This document shows, in pieces, positions 1 to 11,006 of a stretch of 64,000 nt of DNA. Positions within the stretch are counted from its first letter, which is position 1. Each line of letters begins with the position of its first letter. The DNA is taken from positions 310,001-374,000 of the forward strand of contig JAESUZ010003295.1 of the NCBI GenBank assembly GCA_017311185.1, read 5' to 3'. Origin of the DNA: Proteles cristata cristata. Lineage: Eukaryota > Chordata > Mammalia > Carnivora > Hyaenidae. The notes under the pieces are model-generated. The model did no database searches, was not told the origin of the DNA, and saw nothing but the letters and a program-made list of their open reading frames with translations. The position numbers and the translations under genes are program-made.

Positions 1-1255
1 AACTCTCTTTTTGTGTTCCTGTATCAGTTTATGTTTTTCTTAGCTTCCTCTTTTTCTAAAACTGTGTCTTCTAAATCACTTATTCTCCTTTTTGCTTCTT
101 CAATCCATGCATTGGACACTTCCATTTTATTATGCATCTCATTTATAGCATTTTTAATTCATCACGACTGTTTTTAAGCTCCATAGTCTTTGTAGCAATA
201 GTTTCTCTGATGTCTTCCATGCCTTTTTCAATCCCAGCGACTAATTTTATGACTGTTGTTCTAAATTCTTGGTCATTTATGTTGCTTATATCTGTTTTGA
301 GCAGTTCTTTCACTGTCATTTCTTCTGGGAATTTCTTTGGAGGAGAGTTCTTCCGTTTTGTCATTTTGGTTAGCTTTCTATCTCTTGTTAGTTTTAAAAG
401 CTTGTTTTGCACTCTGCACATGCGAGTGCTGCTGTAAGAAAGAAGGCTCTTTGTTCAAGGTCTGTCCATGCAGGAAGTGTTCTTTGAATGGTGTCTCTTG
501 GTCTCGTCGAGACCTTCGTTATTTTATTTTCCTAATTGTAGTGGTATATGGGACTCTCCACCATTTGTGCTTTGGCTTGTTTCCTGAGGTTGCCTCTTTT
601 GGGTCCAATCTTCCTGTGCCGCAGGCATAGCCAAGGTGGGATGTGCTCTATATCCCAAGCCAGGCCTCGTTTCCAGATCTTAGTCCACGCGCCCCATTGA
701 TATTGCCCGAAATATAAACTCGCAGGTGAGTCCCTCCAAGAATTTTCAAGCCTCTTGCCTTCCCCCTGGGGATCCAGCCGAGCCAGAAGCACTGCAGTGC
801 GAATTCAGGCTCTGCTGTTTCCTCTCGAGGTTGAGCTGGTGAGTGAGGAGCATTTTCTCCTGGGGTTGCCTGGGACCAGTGCGTCCAGCCTAGGGTCAGC
901 TGGACAGCAGGAAACCAGATTCCTCTGTGTCCCAAGCCAAGGTTTTTCTCTTCTCCAGTGGCAGAGACAGTGTCTTGAGCAGTTTTGGCGCCCTTTCTTT
1001 TTCCCCTAGACTCACTGCAGTTCCCCGCAAAGGGGGCTTCCTCCCCTCCATCCGTGTCTCCGGTCCCGGCCCAATTTTATCTTCCCCATTTCACCCTCAT
1101 GCTATAAAGTTTTCTCAGCAGACTCTGTCTCCTCTTTCTCTCAAACTCCTGGATTCTGTAAAGGATCCTATGGCTTCAGGCCTTCTCTGTTTGAGAGATG
1201 GGGGTGAGGGAAATGTTCAGAGCTCCCTACTTCTCTACCATCTTGCCTCTCTCTC
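1..1255 (-). mobile_element. LINE-1, 5' end (5'UTR plus start of ORF1)
   Basis: Read on the minus strand, the element begins near 1255 with a GGCAAGATGGTAGAGAAG-type start, as carnivore L1s do. It runs through about 830 bases of GC-rich 5'UTR and enters ORF1 at 421. The rest lies beyond the left edge of the window. The presence of the true 5' end shows this was not a 5'-truncated insertion at this end. Whether the rest is full length cannot be seen. Confidence 0.8.
143..421 (-). pseudogene. L1 ORF1 N-terminal fragment, broken
   Basis: This 92-residue open frame is lysine-rich and resembles the N-terminal part of the L1 ORF1 RNA-binding protein (basic start, then a charged helical region). 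It ends at an early stop at 143-145. The sequence to the left still looks like ORF1 in another frame, so a single-base frameshift near 150 is likely. The ORF1 protein of this copy is therefore not functional. It is one gene of a retrotransposon, not a host gene. Confidence 0.7.
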
Positions 1256-1261
1256 TTTTAG

Positions 1262-1665
1262 TTTTTTTTTTTTTTAATTTGGCTATAGTTGACACACAAT
1301 GTTACATTGGCCTCAGGTGTAGAGCATAATGATTCAACAAGGTTATACATTTGCTATGTTCATTCCAAGAGTAGCCATCTGTTCCCATACATAGTTATTA
1401 CAATATCATTGGCTATCTTACTTATGTTGTGCTTTTTATTCCTGTGACTTATGCATTCCATAACTGGAAGCCTGTATCTCCCACTCCCTTTCACCCATTT
1501 TGCCTTTCCCCCAACACCTCTCCCCTCTGGCAACCATCTGTTTGTTCTCTGATTCTGCTTTTTGTTTTATTCATTTGTGGGTGGTTTTTTTTTTTTTTTG
1601 AAAGATTCTGCATATGGTATTATCTTTCCCAGTCTGACTTACTTCACATAGCACATAACAGAAAG
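1262..1665 (-). mobile_element. LINE-1 3' end, older copy
   Basis: A T-run at 1262-1275 is the reverse complement of a poly-A tail. It is followed by sequence typical of old L1 3' ends in reverse (TTTGGCTATAGTTGACACAC, then the stretch equivalent to the ORF2 C-terminus). The boundary with the neighbouring tandem repeat is near 1665. Confidence 0.7.
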
Positions 1666-1669
1666 CTTG

Positions 1670-2005
1670 CTAAGGAACGCCCCACCCCACCCTGTGCAGA
1701 GCGCTCAGGAACTCTCTGCTGACTGCTTCAGATCCAGCCAGCCTGCCAGGGTACCCCCTGCGTGGAGCACCCTGGGTACCCTCGGTCCATGCTTGCATCA
1801 GTTTCAGCCACCGTGCAAGGGCACCCCCTATGCAGAGTACCCTGGAAAACTCCTGCTTGTCCCAGCTCAGCTCCAGTCAACCTAGCCAAGGAGTCCCCTG
1901 TGCTGAGCACCTTAGGGCACCTTGGCTTGCACCCAATTCAGCCTCAGCTGTTCCCCAAGGTCACCCTTAGTGTGGAGAGCCTCAAGACAAGCTGGCTTGC
2001 AAACC
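1670..2005. repeat. Diverged 70-bp tandem repeat, about five units
   Basis: The phrase ACCCCCTGnGnnGAGCACCnT recurs with its CCCTG or CCCTA-type core ending at 1760, 1830, 1900 and 1970, which is exactly 70 bases apart. A fifth, poorer unit lies around 1690. Units differ by roughly 25-40 percent, so the array is old. I do not recognise it as a known satellite. The period is not a multiple of three, so it is unlikely to be a coding repeat. Confidence 0.7.
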
Positions 2006-2279
2006 CTTGTTCTTCCTTTTTATATATTTTCACTATATATGTCTTTGTCCATCATTTTAAACAGTTCTGTATTATATTGTTATATGTAGTTTATCTTCAG
2101 GCAGCATATCGTTAGATTTTATTTCTTAAATCTGTGCCTTTTATGAGGATACTGAAAACTTTATATTTAATACTACTGTGATTTTTACACTTATGGTCAT
2201 AAATTATAGCTTACTTTATTTCTAGTGTCTTATGCAGTGATTTTTGTTGTAAGCTTCCCTTCTTTAATTTTTTTGCCAT
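2006..2279. other. AT-rich stretch without a recognised gene
   Basis: AT-rich sequence with no convincing coding or RNA signal. It may be ancient LINE sequence, but this could not be shown by eye. Confidence 0.4.
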
Positions 2280-2550
2280 AAAAACAGACATAAGAGCTAT
2301 CATTTATCAAGCTATTGGCCAGCACTGTTCTTGTATACTTCAAAACAATCTTATTTTGTTTTGTAATGAATGTAACAATTCATTACAGCAATCTTGTAAG
2401 GTAAAATGTGACTTTTATAAAATGAAAAAACTGAGGGTTTCCAAGGCCATGAACTTACCAAAGTTTACTTAGCCAGTGAGTGGTAGAGTCAGGATTGACA
2501 CCCAGGCAGGAATTCTGTACTACAAAGTTCAAATTCATAACCGTTCTGTT
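2280..2550 (-). repeat. MIR SINE
   Basis: It shows the reverse MIR pattern: a CATTTATCAAG..GGCCAGCACTGTTCT segment, an AAATGAAAAAACTGAG core, then AGTGAGTGGTAGAGTCAGGATTGACACCCAGGCAGG. Diverged as expected for an ancient mammalian repeat. Confidence 0.75.
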
Positions 2551-2643
2551 TCCTCCTTCCCTCTTCCTTTTTCTCCCTTCCTTTCCCTCCCTGTCCCTCT
2601 GTCCCTCTTTCTCCCTTTCTCTCCCTCTCCTTCCCTCCCTCTG
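2547..2643. repeat. Pyrimidine-rich low-complexity tract
   Basis: Nearly pure C/T sequence of CCCT and CTTT units on the plus strand. Confidence 0.9.
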
Positions 2644-2655
2644 TTATCTGCACTG

Positions 2656-2815
2656 AATTGAAATTTATTTATTATTTGTGTATGTGTGTATGTATTATGT
2701 GTTTATTCATTTATTTATGTGTCAGGTAAGCTGCATGCCCAATGTAGGGCTTGAACTCATGACCCTAGGATCAAAAGTCAGATTCTCTACCAACTCACCC
2801 AGCCAGGCACCCCCT
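2656..2815 (-). mobile_element. Carnivore tRNA-derived SINE, older copy
   Basis: The minus strand reads as a carnivore SINE: a GGGGTGCCTGGCTGGGTGAG head at about 2812, a tRNA-like B box (reverse of GGGCTTGAACTCATGACCC), and an A-rich tail near 2656. It is more diverged than most SINEs in this window. Confidence 0.8.
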
Positions 2816-2898
2816 GAGGTTCTGATTTTAAACCTAGCACTGAGCACATGATGCAGTGTTTCTTCCAAGAAACAAACTCTGGAAAAATATAAAAGGGA

Positions 2899-3128
2899 CT
2901 ATTTATTTTTTAAATGTTTATTTTTGAGAGAGAGAGAACAAGTGGGGGAGGGGTAGAGAGGGAGATACAGAATCCGAAGCAGACTCCAGGTGCTGAGCTG
3001 TCAGCACAGAGCCTGATGCGGGGCTCGAACCCACAAACAATGAGATCATGAACCATGAGGTCATGGACCATGAGATCATGACCTGAGCCGAAGTCGGACA
3101 CTTAATCAATTGAACCACCCAGGTGCCC
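2899..3128 (-). mobile_element. Carnivore tRNA-derived SINE
   Basis: It has a reverse-complement SINE head at 3128 (AGGTGCCCC), a B-box-like GGGCTCGAACCC at about 3022, a GAGAGAGAG-rich body, and its tail at the left. A short local repeat of CATGAGGTCATGGACCATGAGATCATGA lies around 3054-3080. Confidence 0.9.
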
Positions 3129-3406
3129 CTAAAATTAAGCACTCAAAAGTGCAGGGTATATTTTGGATCCAGGATAGGCCTGCTCGGTGAGGAGGTTAGT
3201 GAGTGAGAAATATATCTAACTGGAAGGATCTGAATGGAAACTAGGTCTAAATTTCTTATTAGAACTAGAAATTAAACCCAAGATGGGGAAGATTTTTGTT
3301 CAAGTCACAAAATGAAGTAATAATTGTTCTGCAAGTTTGAGCTCTTTACCTACTTGCCCATTTGGAATTTTCTGTTCTGTTTTTTCATGTATAGGGTCTG
3401 GAAGAT

Positions 3407-3446
<40 letters not shown>

Positions 3447-3450
3447 TAGA
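3407..3450. repeat. GATA/GACA compound microsatellite
   Basis: About three GATA units followed by about six GACA units. A second, weaker ATCT/TATA tract lies at 3600-3650. Confidence 0.95.
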
Positions 3451-4394
3451 AGCATTTTTAAGAAAGAGGATGGCTGGAGTCATGAATATGAAAACCAAAG
3501 AGGGAGTCTTTCTTCTGTTTCTGTTTGGATTCCCTAAGTCATTTGTTTTCAAAGCTATTTTATTAGCTAAATATTTTTTATTGAAAAAAATCCAACTCTA
3601 ATCTATATCTATATGTCTGTATAAAACATTATCTATCTATATATATATCAGATAAATGATAAATGAAGAGCTATAGTGATTATAGAACATGTAGGTAGGG
3701 ATGGGGGAAGGCCCATACTCTGAAGGCCCTGAGGAAGCTCCATGGAGCCCAAAGAAGACTCCAGAAAACTTGCACTAGAGTCTAGAATCTTAGGAATTTC
3801 TATGGTTCACTGAGGCCAATGTCCGGCTCCAGATGGGATCAAAACATAGCAAAAGTAGCTTTTGGAAGAGTGTAATGAAGAGCGTGGAAGACTTTCTTTT
3901 CTTTTTTTTCTGCTATTTTTAGGAAAGAAGACCAGAGAATTCCTCTTTGCATGAATAAATCCTAATCTTTCACATCTACAGTCACTTTTTGATGCATCAC
4001 TACCAGGACTTCTTTAGATGCTTCAGGTAGGGAAACAGAGGAGAGAGAAAACTAGAAGGATTATCTCTGATATGGTAATTCCCCCACCTCTGTAGATTTC
4101 TATTTCTTTCAGCCTTTAATTGCTCTTAGTGCTCAGTTTGGCTTTTCCTTTAGTTTTCTCTTCTTGGAATTTTCCCTGGCCCTAAAGTTCCCATTTCTGT
4201 TCAAAGAGATAATATCCCTGATACCCATATCTTTGTGAGCATTCAGACATCCTGGGTAAGGAGAATTTCCAGACACAGCCAGTGGCTCAAACTCCCAGGA
4301 CCACCCAATTCCTGTCTGGGTTCCCAAGTTCCTCCAGGAGAAAGCATAGTCTCCAAACCAGGAAAGACTTATCCATAAACAAACTTCTGCAGAG

Positions 4395-4630
4395 TAGCAA
4401 AAACATGGTATTCGGACTCAGAGGGCCTTGTGAGTCCCAATTTTACTACTTTGTAAGGTCTATGACTGAGTATGCCATTTAATCTTTCTGACCCACAAAA
4501 ATCGGGTCAGTAATACCTATGTCATAGGTTTTATAAGGATTAAATGAGATCAAAAGCATATACTGACCTTATTATAGTGTCTGGCATAAATTATGCATTA
4601 AATAAATAATAGTTATTATCTTATGAGTAA
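4395..4630 (+). repeat. MIR SINE
   Basis: Forward MIR signature: TTACTACTTTGTAAGGTCTATGACTGAG..TCTTTCTGACC, then GGATTAAATGAGAT, GTGTCTGGCATAAA and TAAATAATAGTTATTAT in the expected order. Confidence 0.75.
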
Positions 4631-4815
4631 AGCTTAAGTAAGGTTGGGATCAAGAATGTGTGAAATGATACTTGGGGTAAGGAGGGAAAAATGAAGGAAA
4701 TTAAGATTTTTCCATGGGGTATAATAGAAAATACAAGCAGTAAGTATCCTAGCAGAAGAGGAAGAACGAAAGATGAAAGTCTTAGAAATCAGGCTGGGAA
4801 GGACTGGGAGCTAGG

Positions 4816-6035
4816 GTGCATGTACCCCTTTGAATTAGTATTGTATTCTTTGGGTAAACAACTAGTAGTGAAAATACTGGATCACCTTGTACTTCTGTTT
4901 TTAACTTTTTGAGAAATCTCCATACTGTTTCCATAGTGGCTGTACCAGTTTGCATTCCCACCAACAGTGCAAGAGGGTTCCCCTTTCTCCACATCCTTGC
5001 CAACCCCTGCTATTTCTAGTGTTGTTAATGTTAGCCATTCTGACAGATGTGAGGTGGTATCTCATTGTAGTTTTGATTTGTATTTCCCTGGGGGGATCAA
5101 TGATGTTGCACATCTTTTCATGTGTCTGTTGGCCATCTATATGTCTTTGGAAAAATGTCTATTCATGTCTTCAGCCCCTTTTTTAAATGGATTATTTGTT
5201 TTTTGGGTGTTGAGTTGTTTAAGTTCTTTATGTATTTATCAGATATGTCATTTGCAATTATCCTCTCTCATTCCATAAGTTGCTTTTTTATTTTGTTGAT
5301 TGTTTCCTTCACTGTGCAGAAGCGTTTTATTTTGATGAAGTCCCAATAGTTTATTTTTGCTTTTTGTTTCCCTTGCCTCAGGAGACATATCTAGAAAGAA
5401 GTTGCTATGATCAATGTTGAAGAGGTTACTGCCTGTGTTCTCCTCTAAGATATTGATGGTTTCAGGTCTCACTTTTAGGTATTTTATCCATTTTGAATTT
5501 ATTTTTGTGTGTGGTGTAAGAAAGTGTTTGAATTTCATTCTTTTGGATGTAGCTGTCCAGTTTTCCCAACACCATTTATTGAAAAGACGGTCTTTTTCCC
5601 ATTGGATAGTCTTTCCTGCTTTGTCAAAGACTAACTGATCAGATAGTTGTGGGTTTATTTCTGAGTTTTTTTATTCTGTTCTATTGGTCTATGTGTATTT
5701 TTGCATCAGTACCATACAGTTTTGATCACCACAGCCTTGTAACGTGTAATTGTGATGCCTCCAGCTTTGCTTTTCTTTTTCAAGGTTGCTTTGGCTATTC
5801 AGGGTCTTTTGTAGTTGCACACAAATTTTAGGATTGCTTGTTCTAGCTCTGTGAAAAATACTGGTGGTATTTTGATAGGGATTACATTAAATGTGGAAAT
5901 TGCTTTGTGCAGGATAGTTCTAATGAGCACCTGGTATTATATGGAAGTGTTGAATCACTATATTGTACACCTGAAACTAATATTATGTTGACTAACTCGA
6001 ATTTAAATAAAAACTTAAAAAAAAGATATATGAAA
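4816..6035 (+). mobile_element. LINE-1 with 5' inversion (twin priming)
   Basis: From about 4816 to 5908 the sequence is L1 ORF2 3' half in reverse orientation. From about 5910 to 6032 it is the L1 3'UTR in forward orientation, ending in an A-run at 6017-6024. An inverted upstream part joined to a forward 3' end with one tail is the standard product of twin-primed L1 insertion. The open frames in the inverted part are broken. No clear target-site duplication was found. Confidence 0.75.
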
Positions 6036-7155
6036 CATAATTCCTCAAGATTTTATCATTGTTATTCAGTTGCATAGGTTTCATTTACTTTTTCTTAAGC
6101 ACCCCATAAATCATATTAAATACAACCACAAAATCCAAAAAATAAAAAAATAAAAATAAAAGCTGTTCCATAAGGCTAGGTCTTGGAGTAAAGACTTATG
6201 TTCTTAACAGATATGTAACATGATAAGTGAATTGTTATTGTTGGTAGCCACTGAAATTTTGGGTCACAGCATAATTGACCTAGGCTAACTGATACATTAA
6301 ACTTCCCCTCCTGTAGGTCCATTAGCCTGTCTCCAATTCTGATCTGCCTTTACTCCTCCTTCATCCAATATAGATTTTACTGTTAACAGTTAATATTTGC
6401 AGGGTCATTTCCATTTCTGGAGCTTGTAAACTATCTGTAAGCCTCTTCCTAGTTCAGAAACATCCTAGATATCCAGTCTTCTGGGGGCCAAGGCAAAGCC
6501 TTCATCTGAGTCCACCAATGAACCACAGTCTTAATGCCTCCCATGAGCTTCTGAATATAGTAGATAAAGTGCCTCTGGGGGCAATCAAGGGAACTGAAAG
6601 AGAGAGATTACAGTGGACTAAGAAGTGAATGAGGAGACTATGGTATAGAGTATACTCCTTCCCCCTCAAAAAATTTGGCTATAAAGGGAAGGAAAGACAA
6701 GGAAGTGGTTAGGAAATCCAGCAGCCTGGAGTCTCATAGGCTTTCTTATATCCTCCAGTTAGTTAGCTTCTAACTAATCCCCTGTTACAGAGCAGTAACT
6801 TCTAGTTTGTAGATGTAGACCAAAGTTTTCATTTCACTTTTTCTTGTGTTTGTACTCACCACATGTTTCCTTACCAAAATAGGTCCTTTCCTGACCTATA
6901 GGCCACAATACTGACCCTAGGAAAGCTGACTCCCTTGGAGGAGAGGCTGTTCTGTCCCCTACACATTTAAACGGGAAAAACTTGAGCAACAACCAGTGCT
7001 GAGGGACAATTGAGAGCCACATAACAAAATTAGAGGAAGGGACATTTTCTCTGTGAAATAGGAGGCAAGAGCCTGAGCTGAAAGCTGGAGAAGCAAGGGT
7101 TGAGAAAGGAGTAGTGTCTTCATAGGAGTAATGAAATTTTAAATTGTGTAGACCT
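6036..7155. other. Unique sequence, no gene recognised
   Basis: No splice-bounded exon or long open frame with a recognisable product. The stretch at 6190-6300 (GCCACTGAAATTTTGGG, then CTAACTGATACA) resembles the 3' end of an old LTR, but too weakly to call. Confidence 0.5.
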
Positions 7156-7159
7156 AGCT

Positions 7160-7209
7160 GTGTGTGTGTGTGTGTGTGCGCGCGTGTTTGTGTGTGTGTG
7201 TGTGTGTAT
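7160..7209. repeat. TG microsatellite with CG-containing core
   Basis: Alternating purine-pyrimidine repeat: TG units, a GCGCGCG core, then more TG units, ending in TATACATA. Such tracts can adopt Z-DNA. Confidence 0.95.
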
Positions 7210-8885
7210 ACATATTCACATTAAAAATCCAAGAGCTGTCAGAGACAAGACAGAAACCTTTACAGAACCTCCTGAACCCCTGCTTCTTAATTAGTAAAGT
7301 ACTTTGTGGCCAGGAGCTTTCTGCAATTTTATACTCTCAGCCTAGACCTCTTTTGGCAATAGCCATGTCAGGAGCCACTTTGTCCTAGGACCAGTAGCCC
7401 CTTTGGTTCTGGTTAATGCTGCCTCTCCCATGGGCAGTGAACAATATTGACTCTCTGGAGCCTCTCCTCCCCATTCCTCCCCAGGGCCCACCTGGCATAA
7501 GATCCCAGGGATTTAATGAAGGAAGAAATACAAGTCACACAAACTGGCCAGGAGCTCTCCTCAAAGCTTGAGAAGTAGAAGGGGAAAAAAAGAAGAGAAA
7601 AATCCCAGTTATAAGAGAGTCACCTCCAGAAAGACCCACATCAGAACACTTTGGCTCTTAAACACTGCCTGTCTGTATCTATCTCAGCTCATATTACTGG
7701 CTGGAAAACAAAGTCTGCTTTTCATAGGATCTGGCTCTCATCTCCAGCTGTTGGAGCCACATCTCCTTCCTGCAACAGTGTCCTGTGGCAGCCAGCCTGG
7801 CTGGAAAACCAGAAAGCATGCATGCAGACCAAGAGCAGTCCTACTCAGTAAGGTTGGTGAGAGTCATAGAGGCACATTGATATATGGAACTGGAAAAGAT
7901 TTGTAGAGACCTCTGACCCAAACCCCTGTAGTTAACATCACACCCAGATTAGGAAAGTAATTTTCTCACAGTCAGACATTGCTACTTTCAGTCAGATAAT
8001 AGTTGAGCTGGAAGATTAAGTCTTCTGCCCTTTGTCCATGTGGGGTTTTCTTGTTCTGTTTCTTTATGCATCAGGTTCAGGACACACACAAAAAAGTGAA
8101 GCTTTTATTTTAAATGGGAATGTGTTCCTGGCCACAAAGCAAGATGAAGAGTAGGAAGATTTCCTGGGACATTGAAAATGAAAAAGACAAAGACTAGAGA
8201 GAGAGATTCGTAGTCCTTTTGGCAATGGAATCCATAGTTCATTAGGTTTTAGAAAGTTTTTATTAATAAAACCCTTTGCTTCAATGAAAACTTACCACCA
8301 AATCAAGTATGATAAATAGATGTTAGAAGAGCTGAGGCAATTGAGATGGATGTGAGGAGCCAAAAACTCTAACTGCTCACCCCCTCACCGCTTAGAGTGG
8401 TCCCCAAAAGCACTACAGCAGAATATATAGGGTTCCATTCAATACACTTTGAAAACACAGCCCTGGTAGTGTTCTGGAATCCTAGGTATGAAGGATTTCC
8501 AAAGGGCACCAGATTCAGTCCCATGTACCCAAGTAGAACCAAACTACTGAAATGCCCAATGGTGATGGGGAAGTGACCACCAAAGAATTTGCTCTTTAGG
8601 AGCAAAAGCACTGGGGCTTTTCTCTCATTTCAATCCATTTTTTCCTTTGCCTTTCTCTCTGGAGAAAACAAAGCTAGACTAAGAGTTTCCTGAAAGTCTC
8701 TAAGTCATTTCTTTATAAAAAAAGAGAGAAGTAATCAATGGAAAAATAATTTTCCAACATTAGAAAAACAGTTTAATAGAAAAAAATGCTCATAAACCTA
8801 CCACCCAATAGATAAATCATTTCTATTTTTCAGTATTCTATGTCAATCTTTGTTCATACATACAAAAATTTGATTTTTGCACAGC
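7210..8885. other. Unique sequence, no gene recognised
   Basis: Mixed-composition sequence. The longest open frames (about 110 residues) have no recognisable domain and no splice or promoter context. Confidence 0.5.
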
Positions 8886-8889
8886 AGGT

Positions 8890-9060
8890 TATGAGTCCTG
8901 TGGTTTATAAAAGTATTTGCTTAATTTACCCGGTTTTACAGATTAATAAGATAAGGCTTAAGGAAACTGAACAACTTTTACCAGATGATACCATTAGAAT
9001 GTTTGAGCTAAGACTCAAGGTTACTACTCTAAGACTAGTTCTCTTTCCACTTCAATAGCA
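8890..9060 (-). repeat. MIR SINE
   Basis: Reverse MIR pattern: GGTTTTACAGATTAATAAGATAAGGCTTAAGGAAACTGAACAACTTTTACC, a degraded form of the usual cancer-to-core MIR segment. Confidence 0.55.
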
Positions 9061-9615
9061 GCTGATACAGAACTGTAGATACCAATGGCTAAGTATCAGA
9101 GCCAAGGAATATTAAAATATAATTTAAGTGAACTCCCTACTAGCAAAGTTGCTTGTGATCCCAAAACCACACAAAATTCAGCTTGTAATAATCAATTCAA
9201 AGCCACAAGTGTGATGCACTAGCATATCAGACGAGTTGGGACATCTGGTTTAGTCCCAATCTCAACATCACTTTCCAATGAGAACTTAGGCAATGCATTC
9301 TCCACATTTGTAAAACAAAGGGCTTAAAGTCTACTGTGACACCCTCCTCAGGTACTGTGAATCTTTGACCTTAGTATTCTGAGAAGGAATCACTTGTGCA
9401 TGAGCTTCCTAGCCCTTAGCCATAAAAGGCTTTCTAGGCTTAACCACTGGGGCTCTTTTCCCTTCTTTTGATTCTAGGGTGTACCTGACTTGCATGTGCA
9501 TGGTATTTTTATTTAAAAAGTCATAAAGTAAGGTGAAGGTATAGAGATCATGACAAGATAGTGCTAGTAGTCAGAAAAGGACAAATGAAGAGACTGTACC
9601 AGGAAGACACTTCCT

Positions 9616-9852
9616 GGGGCACCTGGGTGGCTCAGTCGGTTAAGTGTCTGACTTCACCTCAGGTTATGATCTCACGGTTCATGGGTTCGAGCCCTGCATT
9701 GGGCTCTGTGCTGACTGACAGCTCAGAGCCTGGAGCCTGTTTCAGATTCTGTATCTCCCTCTCTCCTTGACTCTCCCCTGCTCGTGCTGTCTCTCTCCCT
9801 CTCTCAGAAAAAAATAAACCATTAAAAAAAATTTTTTTAAATAAATAAAAAA
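9616..9852 (+). mobile_element. Carnivore SINE with 13-bp target-site duplication
   Basis: A forward SINE from GGGGCACCTGGGTGGCTCAG to an A-rich tail. It is flanked by identical GAAGACACTTCCT copies at 9603-9615 and 9853-9865. Its 3' end lies about 160 bases before the olfactory receptor start codon. Confidence 0.93.
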
Positions 9853-10009
9853 GAAGACACTTCCTTATCCTGAGTTTCCTGTTTTGGTCTATAGGTAAGG
9901 AGGTATATCATCTGTGAGTAGAAAACTCCTGTTCACTGAGAAAGACTCAGATCAGTGTCTTACCAAGTGGAAAATCATTTCTTTTGAGGGACAGAATCTC
10001 TAAGCAACG

Positions 10010-10939
10010 ATGAAAAATGTCAGTATGAATACTGAGTTTGTCCTCCTGGGATTGTCCAGTGACCCCCAGATCCAGACGATGCTCTTTGTGCTGTTCCTGG
10101 GGATTTACCTCCTGACCCTGTTGGGGAATCTGGTGATGATCCTGGTGATCAGGGTTGATTCTCGCCTCCACACACCCATGTACTTCTTCCTTGGACACCT
10201 ATCCTTCCTGGATCTCACTTTCTCCTCAGTCACTGTGCCCAAGATGCTACAGAACTTCTTATCTCAGAAGAAGAGCATCTCATTATGGGGATGCATCACT
10301 CAGAGTTTCTTTTTCACTCTCTCAGGGGGAACAGAAGCTTGTCTGCTCTCTGCCATGGCTTATGACCGCTATGCTGCTATCTGCCACCCTCTGGTCTACA
10401 CCATGGTCATAAACAGACCTCTCTGTATTGTGATTGTGAACATAGCTTGGACAGTGGGATTTCTGATTTCCTTGCTGAATAGTGTCTTCATCCACAAGTT
10501 GTATTTCTGTGGGTCCAACATCATCCTCCACTTCAGCTGTGAGCTACCTCCACTCTTTCCTCTATCATGCACTGATCCCATTGCCAATGAGATTCTTCTC
10601 ACAGTATCCTGTTCATTTTTAGGGTTGTTGACACTTCCCCTGATTCTCTTCTCTTACTTCAGAATCATTTCTACCATTCTGAACATCCGCTCCTCTGGGG
10701 GCCAAGCCAAAGCCTTCTCTACCTGCTCCTCCCGCCTCACCGTGGTGCTTTTGTTCTATGGGACAGCTCTATTTAGGTACATCAGCCCTGCCTCAGGCTC
10801 AGTGTTGGAGCGAGTGGTCTCCATTCAGTACAGTGTGATCACATCCTTGCTGAACCCCCTCATCTACAGCCTTAAGAACCAGGAGGTGAAGGCAGCTCTG
10901 CAGAGGATGCTGAAGCAACAAAAGTGTACCTTATGGTAG
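10010..10939 (+). CDS. Olfactory receptor, class II, OR8S-like
   Basis: This is an intact single-exon G-protein-coupled receptor of 309 residues, the normal length for the family. It would sit in the cilia of olfactory neurons and signal through the olfactory G protein when bound by an odorant. Diagnostic motifs are all present: an N-glycosylation site at N3, LHTPMYFFL at 53-61 entering TM2, C95 at the start of TM3, MAYDRYAAIC at 116-125 at the end of TM3, extracellular-loop-2 cysteines at 167, 177 and 187, SY at 215-216 in TM5, KAFSTCSSR at 234-242 before TM6 (usually followed by H, here R), and PLIYSLKN at 283-290 in TM7. The start at 10010 gives the usual short N-terminus. By memory it most resembles human OR8S1, which maps to the same conserved region, but orthology is inferred and the subfamily is not certain. 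No stop, frameshift or missing motif was found. Confidence 0.95.
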   Translation: MKNVSMNTEFVLLGLSSDPQIQTMLFVLFLGIYLLTLLGNLVMILVIRVDSRLHTPMYFFLGHLSFLDLTFSSVTVPKMLQNFLSQKKSISLWGCITQSFFFTLSGGTEACLLSAMAYDRYAAICHPLVYTMVINRPLCIVIVNIAWTVGFLISLLNSVFIHKLYFCGSNIILHFSCELPPLFPLSCTDPIANEILLTVSCSFLGLLTLPLILFSYFRIISTILNIRSSGGQAKAFSTCSSRLTVVLLFYGTALFRYISPASGSVLERVVSIQYSVITSLLNPLIYSLKNQEVKAALQRMLKQQKCTLW

Positions 10940-11006
10940 AAAAAAAGCAGTGTGATTCTGCTCAGGAAATAGAAAAAAAAATTATCTCTAAAGTAGTAAG
11001 ATTTTT

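Noticed and set aside
648..1277. Overlapping open frames at the left edge
   Set aside because: They fall in the GC-rich 5'UTR of an L1 element and have no recognisable product.
1670..2005. Regularly spaced repeats considered as a CRISPR-like array
   Set aside because: The whole 70-base unit repeats without distinct unique spacers, the copies are diverged, and this is a mammalian genome.
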